Assembly (NCBI GenBank): GCA_009192285.1 | Contig: WBVU01000009.1 | Coordinates: forward strand, 62,001-126,000 | Reading direction: 5' to 3' | Origin: Morchella semilibera | Lineage: Eukaryota; Ascomycota; Pezizomycetes; Pezizales; Morchellaceae | Length of the DNA stretch: 64,000 bases | Shown: positions 46,657 to 58,247 of the stretch, piece after piece | Position numbering within the stretch: the first letter of the stretch is position 1 | How the letters are laid out: each line of letters begins with the position of its first letter | Made by a program: the position numbers and the translations under genes | The notes under the pieces: model-generated | Told to the model about the DNA's origin: nothing | The model's database searches: none | Seen by the model: the letters and a program-made list of their open reading frames with translations, nothing else

Positions 46657-48456
46657 TACACGATCTTCACTTTGGATAGCCGTAGGTTAGTCAAATAATA
46701 TCCTAATATTTTGGCCTTGGATGCTAATTCTTGGTTTAGTCATGAGAAATAGCACATGGGTCATGAGATTATTGTATTTCATATTACTCTTTTTTTTTTT
46801 TTTTTAAAATCATGTCATTTCGTTTCTAGGTACAAATGTTGCGTGCAGTCATAGACTATGGCATATTATTTCATATTACTCACTTCCCTATTAGTTATGC
46901 TATACTGAGTCATTCCGTTTGTCAACAGGGACCGAGTCATATTCCTTACAGTGTATTGTCTCTCATTATATTTGTTTTGTACCTACTTCCTTTCTTTATT
47001 ATAAATATCTACACCTTTAGTTTTAAAACTTCCAGGAGAGAAGGCGGCGAAATCGAGTTGAAGAGAGCGTGGTTGGTAGTGAAGTGAGGATTAGCTAATT
47101 TGACGTTGATTTATATTGTTTTGGAATTTGAGACGTAGTTTGGGTTGACTTCTATTGTCAAATAAATGCTGGTCCACAGGGATATTTGTATCAAAGTAAC
47201 AACGAAAGTCATCGGACAAAGAAACCTTGACCGGCCCGAAGGGAGGTGTGGACATGCGATACTAGACTTACATACATGTAATTACTATAAGTATGTTCTG
47301 ATAGTCCTATCTCTTTCCCCTAGTACTACCCCCCTCACAATACCGATATCTACACGCTCCAATGATCAACGCCCAGAAGAATAGCGCCCTTCCTGAACGC
47401 AAGCATCAAGCCTTATCCAGCCAGCCCCTGACCCACCGACGCAACCGGGGCAAAACCGTCAACGCAATATCGATCCAGTTCTCGCTCACCATGCCACTGC
47501 CGCGTAGCCCAGTCCATGGTAGCTTCAGAGCACATGCCCCGGCTCCACGCACAAGGGGGTCTCGACTTGCTGCCATTGTCGAGGAGGAGCAGTAGCGCTG
47601 GGCGTTACTGGTATGGTGTGGGCGGTAGGGGGGCATGGTGTGCAGGCACAGCCTGTGGGAGATAGATTGAGTGTTGCAGTGGGGGGGCTTGTTGTTGGCC
47701 CTTTGTGTGTGTCAGGAATCATGTAAGATCACTCGGGCTCTCGGGGCTGTCATTGTAATGCAGTTTGCTGTGCAGGGGCGTCAGGGGTGTTGTTCTCCGT
47801 GGACACGAAGCGAAACGAAACATGGCTTTGTTCTGCTACAAAATAAACTTATCTGATCATGACGTGTGGTGTGCGTGGTACATAGAGTACATATATTGTA
47901 TTAAATTTTGAAACATGTGAATGGCGGGGCGCTTTAAAGGTGGCGTAATGATATGAAGGATGGCCTTATAAATAATTCTATTTATCTGTTTGTAAAATTG
48001 CACATGCACAAGTGCCCATAACGAGGTTTATTCTAGAGGAGAATTAATAAACTACAGCAGTTCCAAAACTTATATGGGAGAGCTAGAGGCATGGCCGCCG
48101 TAGTAGATACTATGCATGGCTCCTGCAATCAATGGGCACCGGAATTGAAAGGTTGATTAGTGTAGTACTGGTCTAGATGTTTAGTATACTTGGTCTGTAT
48201 CGCTAGGATATTTAGAGCATGGAGTAGCCTTAGATTGGGTATCGTCCAGGAAATTGAAGTCCTCAATATATGATCACGTCTCTAATGATGCATACATGCA
48301 GAGAGATAGATTCTCCAGACCGAAAGATAAGATAACGCAGAGCCGCATGCAGACAACCTTGATAAGAGGGGTTAGGGTTTCCTTAAGATTTTTCTCCCAA
48401 GCAGCATCAACACTCCACCCTCCCACCCTCCCTCCCTCCCACAAAACTCCCTCGAG
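46657..48456. other. Intergenic
   Basis: No firm gene. It holds a T run near 46790-46805, TACATGTA at 47273 and the 19-bp motif at 47718-47736. An ATG-initiated 77-codon frame at 47362-47595 is basic and Pro/Arg-rich but unsupported. GGTTAGGGTTT at about 48369, with C/T-rich DNA to 48440, probably belongs to the PPR gene promoter. Confidence 0.5.
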
Positions 48457-50279
48457 ATGTTATTCTGCCAGCTCTGCCGTCACAGCTACATAAAATCAGC
48501 ACATCCACCTCTACGTCGTTCCTATGCAATTGCCGCATACTCAGATGCGTTTCGGTCTTCCTCCCCACCTCTCAGGCAGGGACCACCGCCGCGGGCTAGG
48601 GGTCCTCCGCCCTCGAGCTTCGTCAAGCAGACCCGTCCGCAGCCGCAACGGGCAAAGATGAGAGATCCGTTGAAGATGTCGGAGCTGATCCGCCGGCGGC
48701 TCGAGAAGAAGGACGAGAATTCGGCGTTATCGCTGGTCAGGGAGGCAAGCAGGACTATGAATACGGTGGTTTCGTGGAATGTGATTATCCAGCATTACCT
48801 CAGGACTGGGTTCGTCAAGCGCGCATTTCAGGCCTATAACGAGGTTCGTATCTCCGCATTATCTAATCAACGGCGTGCCGCTAAAATGGGAGGAATAACC
48901 AGATGAAAAAGCGAAAGGTCGTGCCAGACTCGCACACCTTTACCCTGATCCTCAACGGCCTCTCGGAGAATACCCAGTTTGGCCAGACCCTCGCCCGTGC
49001 CCTTCAGGTCTACAACTCCCTCTCTAACCCCAAATCGCCCGTCAAGCCAAACATCTTCCATACCAACGCTATTCTCCGCGTCTGCTCGCGCGCCGAGGAC
49101 CTTGACTCTATGTGGACTATTGTCGCTGGGCTCCCTGTGCATGGCCCCAACGCCCCGAACACGCAGACGTACACGATCCTGCTGAACGGAATAAAGACGG
49201 CCAAGGGGGCGGCTACGGATGTGGAGGATGGACGCAGGGTGTGGGCGGGGGTACTGTCGAAATGGGTCAATGGCCAGCTGTGGATCGACGAAGCACTGGC
49301 ATGCGCGATGGGAAGGGTGCTGCTCTCCAGCGAGCGGGAGGTGGACTGGAGGGAGGTTTTCACCCTGTGCGAGCAGGTGTACGGGATTGAGTCGTTGGCT
49401 CCGAAAAATCCCATAAAGCCGCACACGAAGGACTCTATCTTTTCCGGACAGGCGAGCCCGAAGCTCCCGTTGGTCCCCGGAGAGAAGGGCATTTTACCGC
49501 CGGAGCGAAAGGTCTCGGCGCCGCTCAACCCAGAAACCGAGACCACCTTCACACCCATTGCCAAGCCATACCCCACCTCAACACGTCCCCTCCCTACTAA
49601 CCCGACATTGTCGCTCATCCTGGAGGCTTGCGCGAAGCTCGGCGACCCGGTTACCGCATACAAATACTGGACCCTGTTTACCGCGCCTCCTTACAGGGTG
49701 AAACCCGATCTTCTCAACTACCACGACTACCTCCGCATCCTCCGCCGCGAACGCCTTGGTCCCGAGGCACTTGGGCTCGTAAAATCGATGGACGTCACCC
49801 CCAGCGCAAAAACATTCTACATTGCACTCTCATCATGCAAGCGTCAAGGGCGCAGCGCCGCCTTCAGCTCCGCGCAGCAGCTCCTCGATCTCATGATCAA
49901 GAAGTGGCAGATCCCCGTCGACGTAAAAGTGTGGAACATGTTCCTGCAGGTCTCCATCAAGACTGGGGATCCAGCAAACGTCAAACAGGCGCTGCGGCGG
50001 GTCGACGAGGAGGTGGACCTGGAGCTCGAGCTGGTGAGGAGACGCAAGTCGCCGATCCTCGTGGAGCGATGCCTGGAGATGGCCAGGACGCTGATCAGCG
50101 TTATGGATACGTTGATGTGTAGCGATGGGGGCTTGACAAAGATCACAAAGTGGGGGCATGGAGAGCGCGCGAGCTTTGAGAAGAGGAGGAGGGAGCTGGG
50201 GGCGTTGGTGACGAGGTTTGGGGCGGGAGCGAAGAGGAGGGCGTATAAGATTGAGATGGAGGGTGATGACTATGCGTAG
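48457..50279 (+). CDS. Mitochondrial pentatricopeptide-repeat protein
   Basis: Organellar RNA-binding protein. Exons 48457-48843 and 48903-50279 give 587 residues. The N-terminus is Arg/Ser/Pro-rich without acidic residues for over 30 residues, consistent with mitochondrial import. PPR-like helical pairs follow: TVVSWNVIIQHYLRTGFVKR...AYNE/MKKRKVVPDSHTFTLILNGL, NIFHTNAILRVCSRAEDLD, NTQTYTILLNGIKTAK and later PTLSLILEACAKLGDPVTAY. The pattern resembles fungal CCM1/DMR1-type mitochondrial rRNA or intron-processing factors, but I cannot assign the target. The C-terminus is basic. The start codon sits at the end of a (CTCC)n leader. Confidence 0.85.
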
Positions 50280-50974
50280 TATGTACTAGATTAGATGCAA
50301 GTGTGTAATTTTAGGTAGAAGCGGCGTTCCGGGTTTTTTTATATCATGTTGTGTATAGAGAATGGGCCTGGTGTGTATGTATTTATAGCTCAGACTCCTT
50401 GACTACATGTACTTAGTTCTTGGTTCTGAAGAGAGTGAACAATACGGAGGGTGTGAGGTGAAGAGTACATGTATGCTTCCTGAGTACAGATACCGCCCTC
50501 CCTTTTGATTGGACAGCATCTGATAAAGATGCCAAGCATTACCGCATGCGGGCAGTTATTGGTATAAGAGATGTGTTATGTCTCAGCCATCGTCTGCATG
50601 TGAGACTGATATGATCTATTGTAGATACAAGTATGTACTAAGTACATGTATGTATTGTACTAGTAGAGTACCAGGTACATACCACGCATACATGTACGAT
50701 AAGTTACATTGTTAATGTGAACGAAACCAGGCCCTGTGCCCTGGTGAAAACAGAATAGTACAGTACCAAGAGGGGTGGGATCACTACTGTATTCTCGGCC
50801 GCCAATGTGCTAACAGTGTGGTAAGAATACGGCATGTACTCTTTACTTGAGTCCGAGAACAGCCAAAGACTTAACAAGCAGACGCCAAGGAACGGTGCCT
50901 CAACAGGCTAAATGCCTTATCCCTTATCCCTTATCTAATTAATTAGCCCACACCCATAGAGTAAATGTAAATAC
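50280..50974. other. Intergenic, motif-rich
   Basis: Four exact TACATGTA palindromes occur within 300 bp (about 50404, 50466, 50643 and 50689), the densest group besides 5.6-5.9 kb. No gene seen. Confidence 0.5.
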
Positions 50975-51875
50975 ATGGACATACTCTACACAAACCCCCA
51001 ATCCTCTCCTTCATCCACTCCGTTAAAGGCACTCCAACATGCGTTCCATGCTCAGCACCCTCGCCTCACCCTCACCCTCACCCTCACTCTCGCCCTCCCA
51101 CTCGACGAGACCCCCTCCTCCTCCACCACCCTCATCCCAACCGTCAAAGAGGCCGCCGTCCAGGCCCGCAAGCTCCTGAAATCAGAGTCCATAGCCACCC
51201 TCTCCACAATCTTCCCGCACGATGACCCACATGGCCTCGCTGGCCAGCCGATCGGCCTGATGGACTACTACGCCGACTGCTCCACGACGGGGAACCCGAC
51301 GCTCCTGGCCATGGGCATTGCCACCTCGTAAGAACTCCCCCGTTATGTGCAGCCTGTACAGTTAGGGCACCAGACGCTAACCAATGTGGTCGGCACAGCT
51401 TCAAGAATGCAAAGGACGGGGCGCCGATCAGTCTGTCGGTGCGCGAGCATGCGAGTAGTTGGTCGCAGGCGAGCCAGCCGCGGTTGTCGCTCATTGGCCG
51501 GCTGAGCGAGAAGGTCCCGAGGGGGAGCGAGGAGGCCGAGAGGCTGAAGACGTGCTTTACCGCCGCGCATAAGGACGCTAGAATCTGGGCGCCCGGGAAC
51601 AGGATCCATGAGAGTGACTGGGTCACCTTCGAGGTCGAGACGATATACTGGATCGGCGGGTTTGGGTGTGTACTGTTCATTCCGGGGGTTGGTGTGCGTG
51701 GGCTAACGGCGGCAGGAATGTGGCGTATATTGGGTATATCCCGGTCGAGTTGTGGGGGAATGTTACGCTGCGGCAGATTGAGGAGCTGGAGAGGCAGGAG
51801 GACCCGGTGAAGGGGCTTGGCCTGACGGTGCAGAGCGGGCTGAGGAGCCTGAGGGGGCTCTTTAGGAAGGATTGA
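50975..51875 (+). CDS. CREG-like / pyridoxamine 5'-phosphate oxidase-fold protein
   Basis: FMN-binding split-barrel protein of the CREG-like group. Exons 50975-51327, 51399-51665 and 51716-51875 give 259 residues. A Ser/Pro/Thr-rich start contains a CTCACC hexanucleotide run (51054-51100) encoding alternating Leu-Thr. The barrel begins EAAVQARKLLKSESIATLST and continues with GQPIGLMDYYADCSTTGNP, APISLSVREHASSW, PRLSLIGRL, IHESDWVTFEVETIYWIGGFG and VAYIGYIPVELWGNV. The last helix pairs with a basic C-terminus (SLRGLFRKD). Family members are often secreted or vacuolar, but no clean signal peptide is visible here. Catalytic activity is unknown for this group. Confidence 0.85.
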
Positions 51876-54034
51876 GGTATGTACAATATATATAGTGTGA
51901 AGCTCACTCGGGGAACTAATGTTATGGGGGGTGAACATGTGTATGCAAGCGCCGATTTTCTGCTGTTCTTTCGGTACTGGCCCGAGGGCACTCGTTGTAT
52001 AACTTTGGTTTATGTGTTTGGTAAATACCTTTTTGAATTTACAATTATCTATGAAATCTTCTGGCCGGGCTCAAACAGTAGCAGCACAATCCCCGCTCTC
52101 TAACCCCCCGCCTTTCCACAACAGTAGTCTTATCAGACAGTATGAGTAAACCTCCGCATCTACCACCCGGGGCCAGAGTCACATACAGGATAACTTGCAA
52201 CAGTGGGTGTGCACGTCCACCCTATCTAGGGCTTCGTGGTGTGGCTTCCCTGCTGCGGGCAGGGGGCGCGTCTGTAGATCCGGGTGCGGTAAGTACATAA
52301 TGGTAGGCCGGTATATAGTAGACCATCGGCCGAGCGCACCCCACTCTGCAAAGAGGCAAGCCGCGAGGGCTGCAATGCGTGTCGCAGTGGCGGGCGGAGA
52401 CCCTGCGGGGCGGTCGGTGGCGGCGAGCGCGGGGTTAGGGTTCTAGAACTAGGTCTTGTGGCGGTCTCGGTTACTGCACTCGGGCGGAGGCCGGGCTTAA
52501 TGTGTGGTCTTGAGGCGGTTTCCGTGTTTTCGTGTTTTAGGGGCGTTGTTGTCGCTTTTCGCTCGTATGATAGGAGGGCGGTTTGTGCGGGCGGATATCT
52601 AGGCTAGGCCTGGTTGTATATTACATGACCCCCCACCCCCGGGTGTTGGGTTAGTTAGGGTTGAGGATTTACATAGTCGGCTAGCCTATGGTGGCGTATC
52701 ATGGATAACATAGTCTTTAGGTACCTATCCTATTATAATGCCGCAACCTGAAGTGGTGGACAGTACTATTGCGGTTCTCTGGGGAGCGCGTTGCATGTAC
52801 TCATTGGCCTCTTAGTTTATCTCGTCACAGCGTTTGGAGGAGGAATCACGAGGTATCACTCGGGCGGCGTGGCACTGCACGCGATGTATGTGTTAGTTGG
52901 TGACTGAAAGAATCCAATCCCGCTTCTGTACTTGGTGTACCTAGCCGGAAGTGGTCTGGGTTGGATATATGTATACATGTATAGATGCGAACTCCCCACG
53001 CGGGCTGGAACGCGCGATTTAATCTTCTATGCCAGGGCGGCTGTTCCTTTCCCTGTGTGCACTCACGTCGGTGTGGGAAGCTGTGTTGAGGAAGAGCTGG
53101 ATCATAGGGCATCACTCGGTATGTTGTACTTGTGGATGAGGTCACTACCGGGAGTCAGCTAAAAGTGCCGAGGAGTGCTGTCCGGTGTTGGTATGCGACT
53201 GCCGTGGTCTGTGGCTGTGTAAGGCCCGTTTTGTGTATTTACTTAACAGCCGAGGCCGCTCTTCGCGGTGTTTATGTCATTACCGTTCCTGTATTTTTCT
53301 ACGGTGTCAGGGCCGGAGAAGTGTAAGAAAATAAAATTAAAATGGGTCCCAAGCAACTCCCAAGTCCAAAGGAAGATCTCCATATGCTGCAAATATGTAG
53401 GCCCGACGGAGAATGATCCTCGGAGGTGCTCCAGGACTACGTAAAAAAGCAGAGGAACGAATCTCTGCACTCCGGCCTTGGCTGGGATCCCCGGGGTTTA
53501 CGTGATAAATCTACATACCCAAAAACAGGGTTGGTTCCTGAAATTGATCTCGTTTTGAGGCTGGTTGGTCCCCCCGGACACGAGGGGGGTTCGGTAGTGG
53601 TGGTTTGGTAAGTGTTTCTCGGGAGCTAGAGGCAATTGGTAGACCCGGATACTGGTCAATAGGGTAGTGTGGATCTCAATTGTCTGAAAGGTCGCCCTGG
53701 GAAGTCGTTCTATGACTGGCAGGGAGGGAAGAAGTTGCAGAAGGGTGTTTTTGATCGACTCGGTGGTGCTTGCTGCTAACTAGTGCCTGTTCTAGGGACG
53801 TAACTTACGAGTAATGCATGGGAAATGATTGCATCGACATCACTCCAGAAATAAAAATGATCAGAGTCAATAATCTAGCCCAACAAGTACAAGTGCGCAG
53901 TCATTCTCAGTTTTTGTGCGCTCATCGTATAGTCACTATCGGCCCTTAAAAATTAGTATAAATAAGCCCATAGACCAGGCCAACCGCCCGAGGTCAAACC
54001 AGTCGAAATAATCCTACAAAAAGATTTATACCTC
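51876..54034. other. Intergenic with 19-bp motifs
   Basis: No gene supported. Two copies of the ATCAY...ATCACTCGG motif lie 256 bp apart (52845-52863 and 53101-53119) and TACATGTA at 52974. A GC-rich stretch at 52200-52500 opens chance frames. TTAGGGTT at 52434 is isolated and not telomeric. Confidence 0.5.
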
Positions 54035-55132
54035 ATGCAGGCTGGTGAAATCCAATGGAACAGAGCCCGTCGCTTTCTCCCCGCACTGGACTGGGTGCTT
54101 GTCGCAGCCCAGATAGCAGTACTCCATGGCCCCTCCATCTCGTGGCTTTACCGTACGTTTTCAGGGCTCTCAGCTACAATTGGAGGTTTCTTTTCCCGTA
54201 GCCGCGAGGATACCTCGGGCGAGGAGGGCCCCAACACCCCGAATACCCTCTTTAGATGCCCTGTTTGCGTACAAAACCGCCCCCCCGGTAGATTCCCTGA
54301 CATCCCCTACCACACCTCTCACCAACCAGCCTGTAACCTCTGCTTGGCCCGTCACGTGCGCATCGCCGCCAAACCATGGCTTTGCCCCGACCCTGATTGC
54401 AGCCTCGAACTGCCATCCGACTTGCTCGGAGGCCTTGGCGTCATTAAGCGAACCCGCCCAAAAAACAGTTACCGCCCGTTCCGGACAGATATTCTCCGCT
54501 GCAGCGTGTGTCTTGAGCACCTGTTCCTCAGTGAATTCCCGGGCTGGCGCATCTCCACGGCCTGCCTGCACGCGAGCCGCGTGTGTCGCTCATGCTTGAA
54601 GACCTGCATCGCGTTTGATGTGAAGTCGAGGCGTGATCCAAGGTGCCCAGAGTGTCCGGCGGTGATGGGCCACGGGGACGTGAGGATGGCGTTGGGCATT
54701 TGCGAGACGTTGGCCGCGTATGAGCGGAACCAGGAGGAGAGGAAGGTGCGGATCATTGAGCAGATGTGGAAGTGGTGTGCGACCTGCGGGCATGGGAGGC
54801 TGTATGAAGGGTACGTTGGAGGGATGGTCAAGTGTGTGAGGTGTGGTGCGAAAAGCTGTTTCTCGCATGAAAATAATGAGCACAAGGGGCGTACCTGTCA
54901 GGAGGTATGCCGTGAGTTGGAGGCGGAGGAGGACTCACTGAATCGTTTCTCAATGAAATGCCCAAACAAGAACTGTGGAATTAGGATTGAAAGACGTGGG
55001 GGGTGTTCCTGGGTGGAGTGCATCAGGTGCGGGGGAATGTTTAGATGGGCCCTGGAGTTTGGGGGGGAGGAAGAGGAGGATGAAGAGGCAGATGGAGAGG
55101 AGGGTGAAGAGGGAAATGAAGAGGTGATTTGA
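54035..55132 (+). CDS. RBR-type (RING-IBR-RING) E3 ubiquitin ligase-like protein
   Basis: Intronless, 365 residues, ATG at 54035. A hydrophobic helix near residues 17-45 (WVLVAAQIAVLHGPSISWLY) could be a membrane anchor. A cysteine-rich segment follows (FRCPVCVQNRP...CNLCLARH...CPDPDC). Next come RING1-like CSVCLEHLF...CLHASRVCRSC...CPEC, an IBR-like KWCATCGHG...VKCVRCGAKSCFSHENNEHKG, and RING2-like KCPNKNCGIRIERRGGCSWV. The Cys in GGCSW is where RBR ligases carry the ubiquitin-thioester cysteine. The tail is a run of Glu/Asp. Spacing is looser than in the canonical family, so ligase activity is inference. The opposite strand is also open over part of this gene, but without zinc motifs. Confidence 0.8.
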   Translation: MQAGEIQWNRARRFLPALDWVLVAAQIAVLHGPSISWLYRTFSGLSATIGGFFSRSREDTSGEEGPNTPNTLFRCPVCVQNRPPGRFPDIPYHTSHQPACNLCLARHVRIAAKPWLCPDPDCSLELPSDLLGGLGVIKRTRPKNSYRPFRTDILRCSVCLEHLFLSEFPGWRISTACLHASRVCRSCLKTCIAFDVKSRRDPRCPECPAVMGHGDVRMALGICETLAAYERNQEERKVRIIEQMWKWCATCGHGRLYEGYVGGMVKCVRCGAKSCFSHENNEHKGRTCQEVCRELEAEEDSLNRFSMKCPNKNCGIRIERRGGCSWVECIRCGGMFRWALEFGGEEEEDEEADGEEGEEGNEEVI

Positions 55133-55724
55133 GGTTCTGGTCCGTTAGCATTGGTAGTGAATACATGTAGTTGTAGTGTTTAGTAACGCCCCCGATTTGG
55201 AACTGTGTAATAATTTAGTAGAGTCGCATCCGCCACAATGCATAGAATATTATCTAGTTACATAACTCACGACATTGGCTACAGGATTAATCTGTTCCGA
55301 TAACAGAATTAAATCCAGCTGTAGATTCCATTTAAATATACGATACTGTATGTATATATCCCCATAGGAACAGAGAGATGTAGAACTGTTGTTCTACGGT
55401 TTTAAACCAGAGAAGCCGCTATTTATCCCTGCAGGCTGTCTCTCGAATTTCATCGCTCGTGTTCCCCGGGGTTATACCTGCAGTAAAAGCCAGGACCGTA
55501 TACTTTAGTGAGCTGCCTGATCACTGAATTCATAAACCTGTACCGGGAAACCAATCACATCCAGTCTCCAGGGCAGGGCTAGGGTTCTGTATCATGATAG
55601 CCTTGTGTGGCGCGATAATCACCCCGCGCCACCGTGTCCTTATCGATTCAGCCCACCTTAATTACTTGGAGGGGGTCCTTGAATTCCACTCCTGTGAGAT
55701 TCTGTTTCACCAACAACGACAAAG
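55133..55724. other. Intergenic, promoter of the SARAF-like gene
   Basis: TACATGTA at 55162. No gene, RNA gene or repeat recognised. Confidence 0.45.
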
Positions 55725-56924
55725 ATGAAACCCACGGATCCAGTGCTGTTGAGCGTCTTGCTGTCTCTGGGCTGTGTAGAGGCCTTCGGCTCGCAGAAGG
55801 TCTTGCTGAGCCGGATTGATACGTTGACACTGCGAAACGATATGATGACGAAGGGTAGGAGGGTCGCTCCGATTCCGCAGGTATGTATGTACCATGCTAA
55901 GATGAGACGTTGCTGACTGAGGTTGTGTGTAGTTGAAATGTGTGGGCGGTGATGGAATGGGGAGATATGAGGTTGATGTGATGCGGTGCAAGAACCGGGG
56001 GAGGTGAGTTGCCTGTCTGCTGTGCTGGCAGGGCTGAGGGTAAAAGCTGACGGGAGCAGTGATTATGGCGATGAGAATATCAGCTGGTCGTGTACGGCAG
56101 ACTTGCCGAGGGAGTTTAAGCTTGGTGCTACGGATGTCATTTGTGAAGGGTATGCTAATTACTGAAGCTGTTCCGAGCCCCCTTGGTGATGGTACTAATG
56201 AAGGAAATAATAGATATGATAGCCCAGACGACGACTACATCCTTAAGGGTAAGCTCTCTATGCACTGAATATAACTCACGGCAGCAATACTTACTGGCGT
56301 CCTACCAAGGTTCCTGCGGCGTCGAGTACCGTCTCGCACTCACAGACTACGGCTACGAAAAATATGGGTCTGCCGCCTGGACTAACCGCTTCACCAATGA
56401 CAACAGTACCAGCAGTATGTTCCCTTACCCCCTTCTCATTGATTACTTGTTGACGTTGGTGTACAGCAAACATAATTCTCGTCATCTTCTGGTCAATTTT
56501 CTTCAGCATCCTTGGGTTGATCATCTACTCCGCCTGCACCTCCGCTCCCACGGGTCGTCGCGCCCAGCGTGCGGCTGGGGGCGGTCGTCCTTCGTTCTGG
56601 GGCGGCGGTGGCGGTGGTGGAGGTGGATATGATCAACCACCACCACCACCACCTTACGACTCGAATCCGAAACCGTGGTACTCACAGCAGCAGCAACAGC
56701 AGCAGGGGCCTGGCTTCTGGACAGGCGCAGCGACAGGTGCAGCTGCAGGTGCAGCTGCGAGCAGACTGTTTAGTGGTGGCGGCGGAAACAGGAACGAGAG
56801 GGTACCCCCGCCAGCACAGTCTTCTTCTTCTTCGGCATCTAGCTGGGGTAGTGGCGATGGGGAGAGTAGTACCGCAGGGGCGAGGCATTCTAGTACTGGG
56901 TTTGGACAGACGAGGAGGAGATGA
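55725..56924 (+). CDS. SARAF-like store-operated calcium entry regulator
   Basis: ER-membrane protein of the SARAF/TMEM66 family, which in animals damps store-operated calcium entry. Exons 55725-55880, 55933-56003, 56060-56149, 56214-56248, 56310-56414 and 56467-56924 give 304 residues. A signal peptide (LLSVLLSLGCVEAFG) precedes KVLLSRIDTLTLRNDMMTKGRR. The luminal domain has MRCKNRG, ISWSCTADLP, KLGATDVICEGYDSPDDDYI and SCGVEYRLALTDYGYEKYG. A single membrane helix follows (LVIFWSIFFSILGLIIYSAC). The cytosolic tail is Gly/Pro/Tyr/Gln-rich with PGFWTGAATGAAAG and ends GFGQTRRR, as in animal SARAF. Every intron was placed by phase and conserved protein; all are GT-AG. The function in fungi is not established. 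Confidence 0.92.
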
Positions 56925-58247
56925 AGCTGGGGTGGAGAATGATGGACATTTCATTGAAAAAGGTTTAGCTTGTTGGTTAGCTGGTATCGGGAGTTTTATT
57001 GCAGTATGTGTATGGTTAAAACCTGATTGGGATTGTGCCTTGATATTCCGGATTATGGTATTTTATTTCTGTTTTGTGAGCGATGGTTGATTGGAGCCTG
57101 AAGAGCAGTAAATGTTGTAATGAGTATTACATGCACAGTACTCCAATATATCTGATCTCACAATTATCCCAGCTACCAATACCAAATATCATATCATATA
57201 ACTTTAGAACTCGGAAATTCAATTTCCTGTATGGCGGTGCTGATGCTGCTACTGCGCGCGGCTTCGGGTATGTACTAAATGTAGAAACAGATGGATTATC
57301 CACCCACTTTGACTGTTCTTAATCAAGCGATCACTCATCCCGAGGCTACCGTGCACATCCGAGTGCCTGTCTCTTTTCATGCATTCAATTTCGGTCCCTC
57401 GATTATTATTTCTGGGGTGAGGTACCGAGAAGACCCTTGTCTGTTGCCTGTGCCAGGTTCGATAAGATGTAAGCAATAGAGATAAGGTTATCCTTATGCT
57501 TATTCTCCGGTCGGAGAGAATTGAGGTCGGTCTTGATGTGTCTCTAGACTAGAATAAATAAATATATTTATCTGTGACCGGACCGGTACATAGTTGCGCG
57601 CAAATAGTATAGTATGTACTTGGTGTATTGTTCTATTCTACTCTATGTATGAAGTAACTCTTCGGTAGGGCATTACAAAGCTTGCCAGGTACCTGCATTC
57701 ATTCCTCCTTGCCAGGGGTAGATTTGTTCGGTTTCAACCTCAACACCGGTACTAATCCTCAACCAACGATTCACATCCCCAACGACAGACAAAGGCGCTC
57801 CACTTTGTTTCACCGGGCTTTTCAATCCACTCGTTCGATTCCGATGCCACTGGAGCGGCTGTTGCCCTAATACCCCTTGCATGCCTCGCCACTTTCATCT
57901 CTGGATTAGTGAATAATTTCAGCTCTTGAGCTGCATAGTCAGAGAGCAGGGAAGGGTCGGGCGCGCATGTGTATATATATAATGGTGTAATACTCCCTGC
58001 CTCCCCCGTTGATTATTGTATCTAAGCTTTGGGCTTTATAGTATATCATCTTTCTCTTCTCATACACATTCCTTTCTCACTACTTAGCCTGGGGCTGCGC
58101 TGCTTCTCTCTCTCAGTCTCTTTCTCGGATATACATACATTCATTCGCAACTTCTCGCAGCTTTTATAATAAACTAATATTCCCCCCCCCCCCATATACA
58201 CACAGCGTTGAACGCCAGATCTACATATCTACCTATATATATACAAG
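56925..58247. other. Intergenic with promoter of the secreted-protein gene
   Basis: No gene seen before 57,950. From about 57,970 a TATA-like GTATATATATAATGG, a C/T-rich tract (58,080-58,125) and a run of C (58,182-58,193) precede the ATG at 58248. This arrangement is typical of a strongly expressed fungal gene; the promoter call is inference. Confidence 0.5.

Noticed and set aside
47362-47595. 77-codon ATG frame, basic and Pro-rich
   Set aside because: Could be a small protein but nothing beyond openness supports it.
48369-48379. Telomere-like GGTTAGGGTTT, and similar pieces at 52434 and 59574
   Set aside because: Only one or two units each, with no array. More likely promoter telo-boxes or chance.
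54170-54885. Minus-strand frames opposite the RBR gene
   Set aside because: No motifs; the plus strand has ordered zinc-binding modules and a single intact frame.
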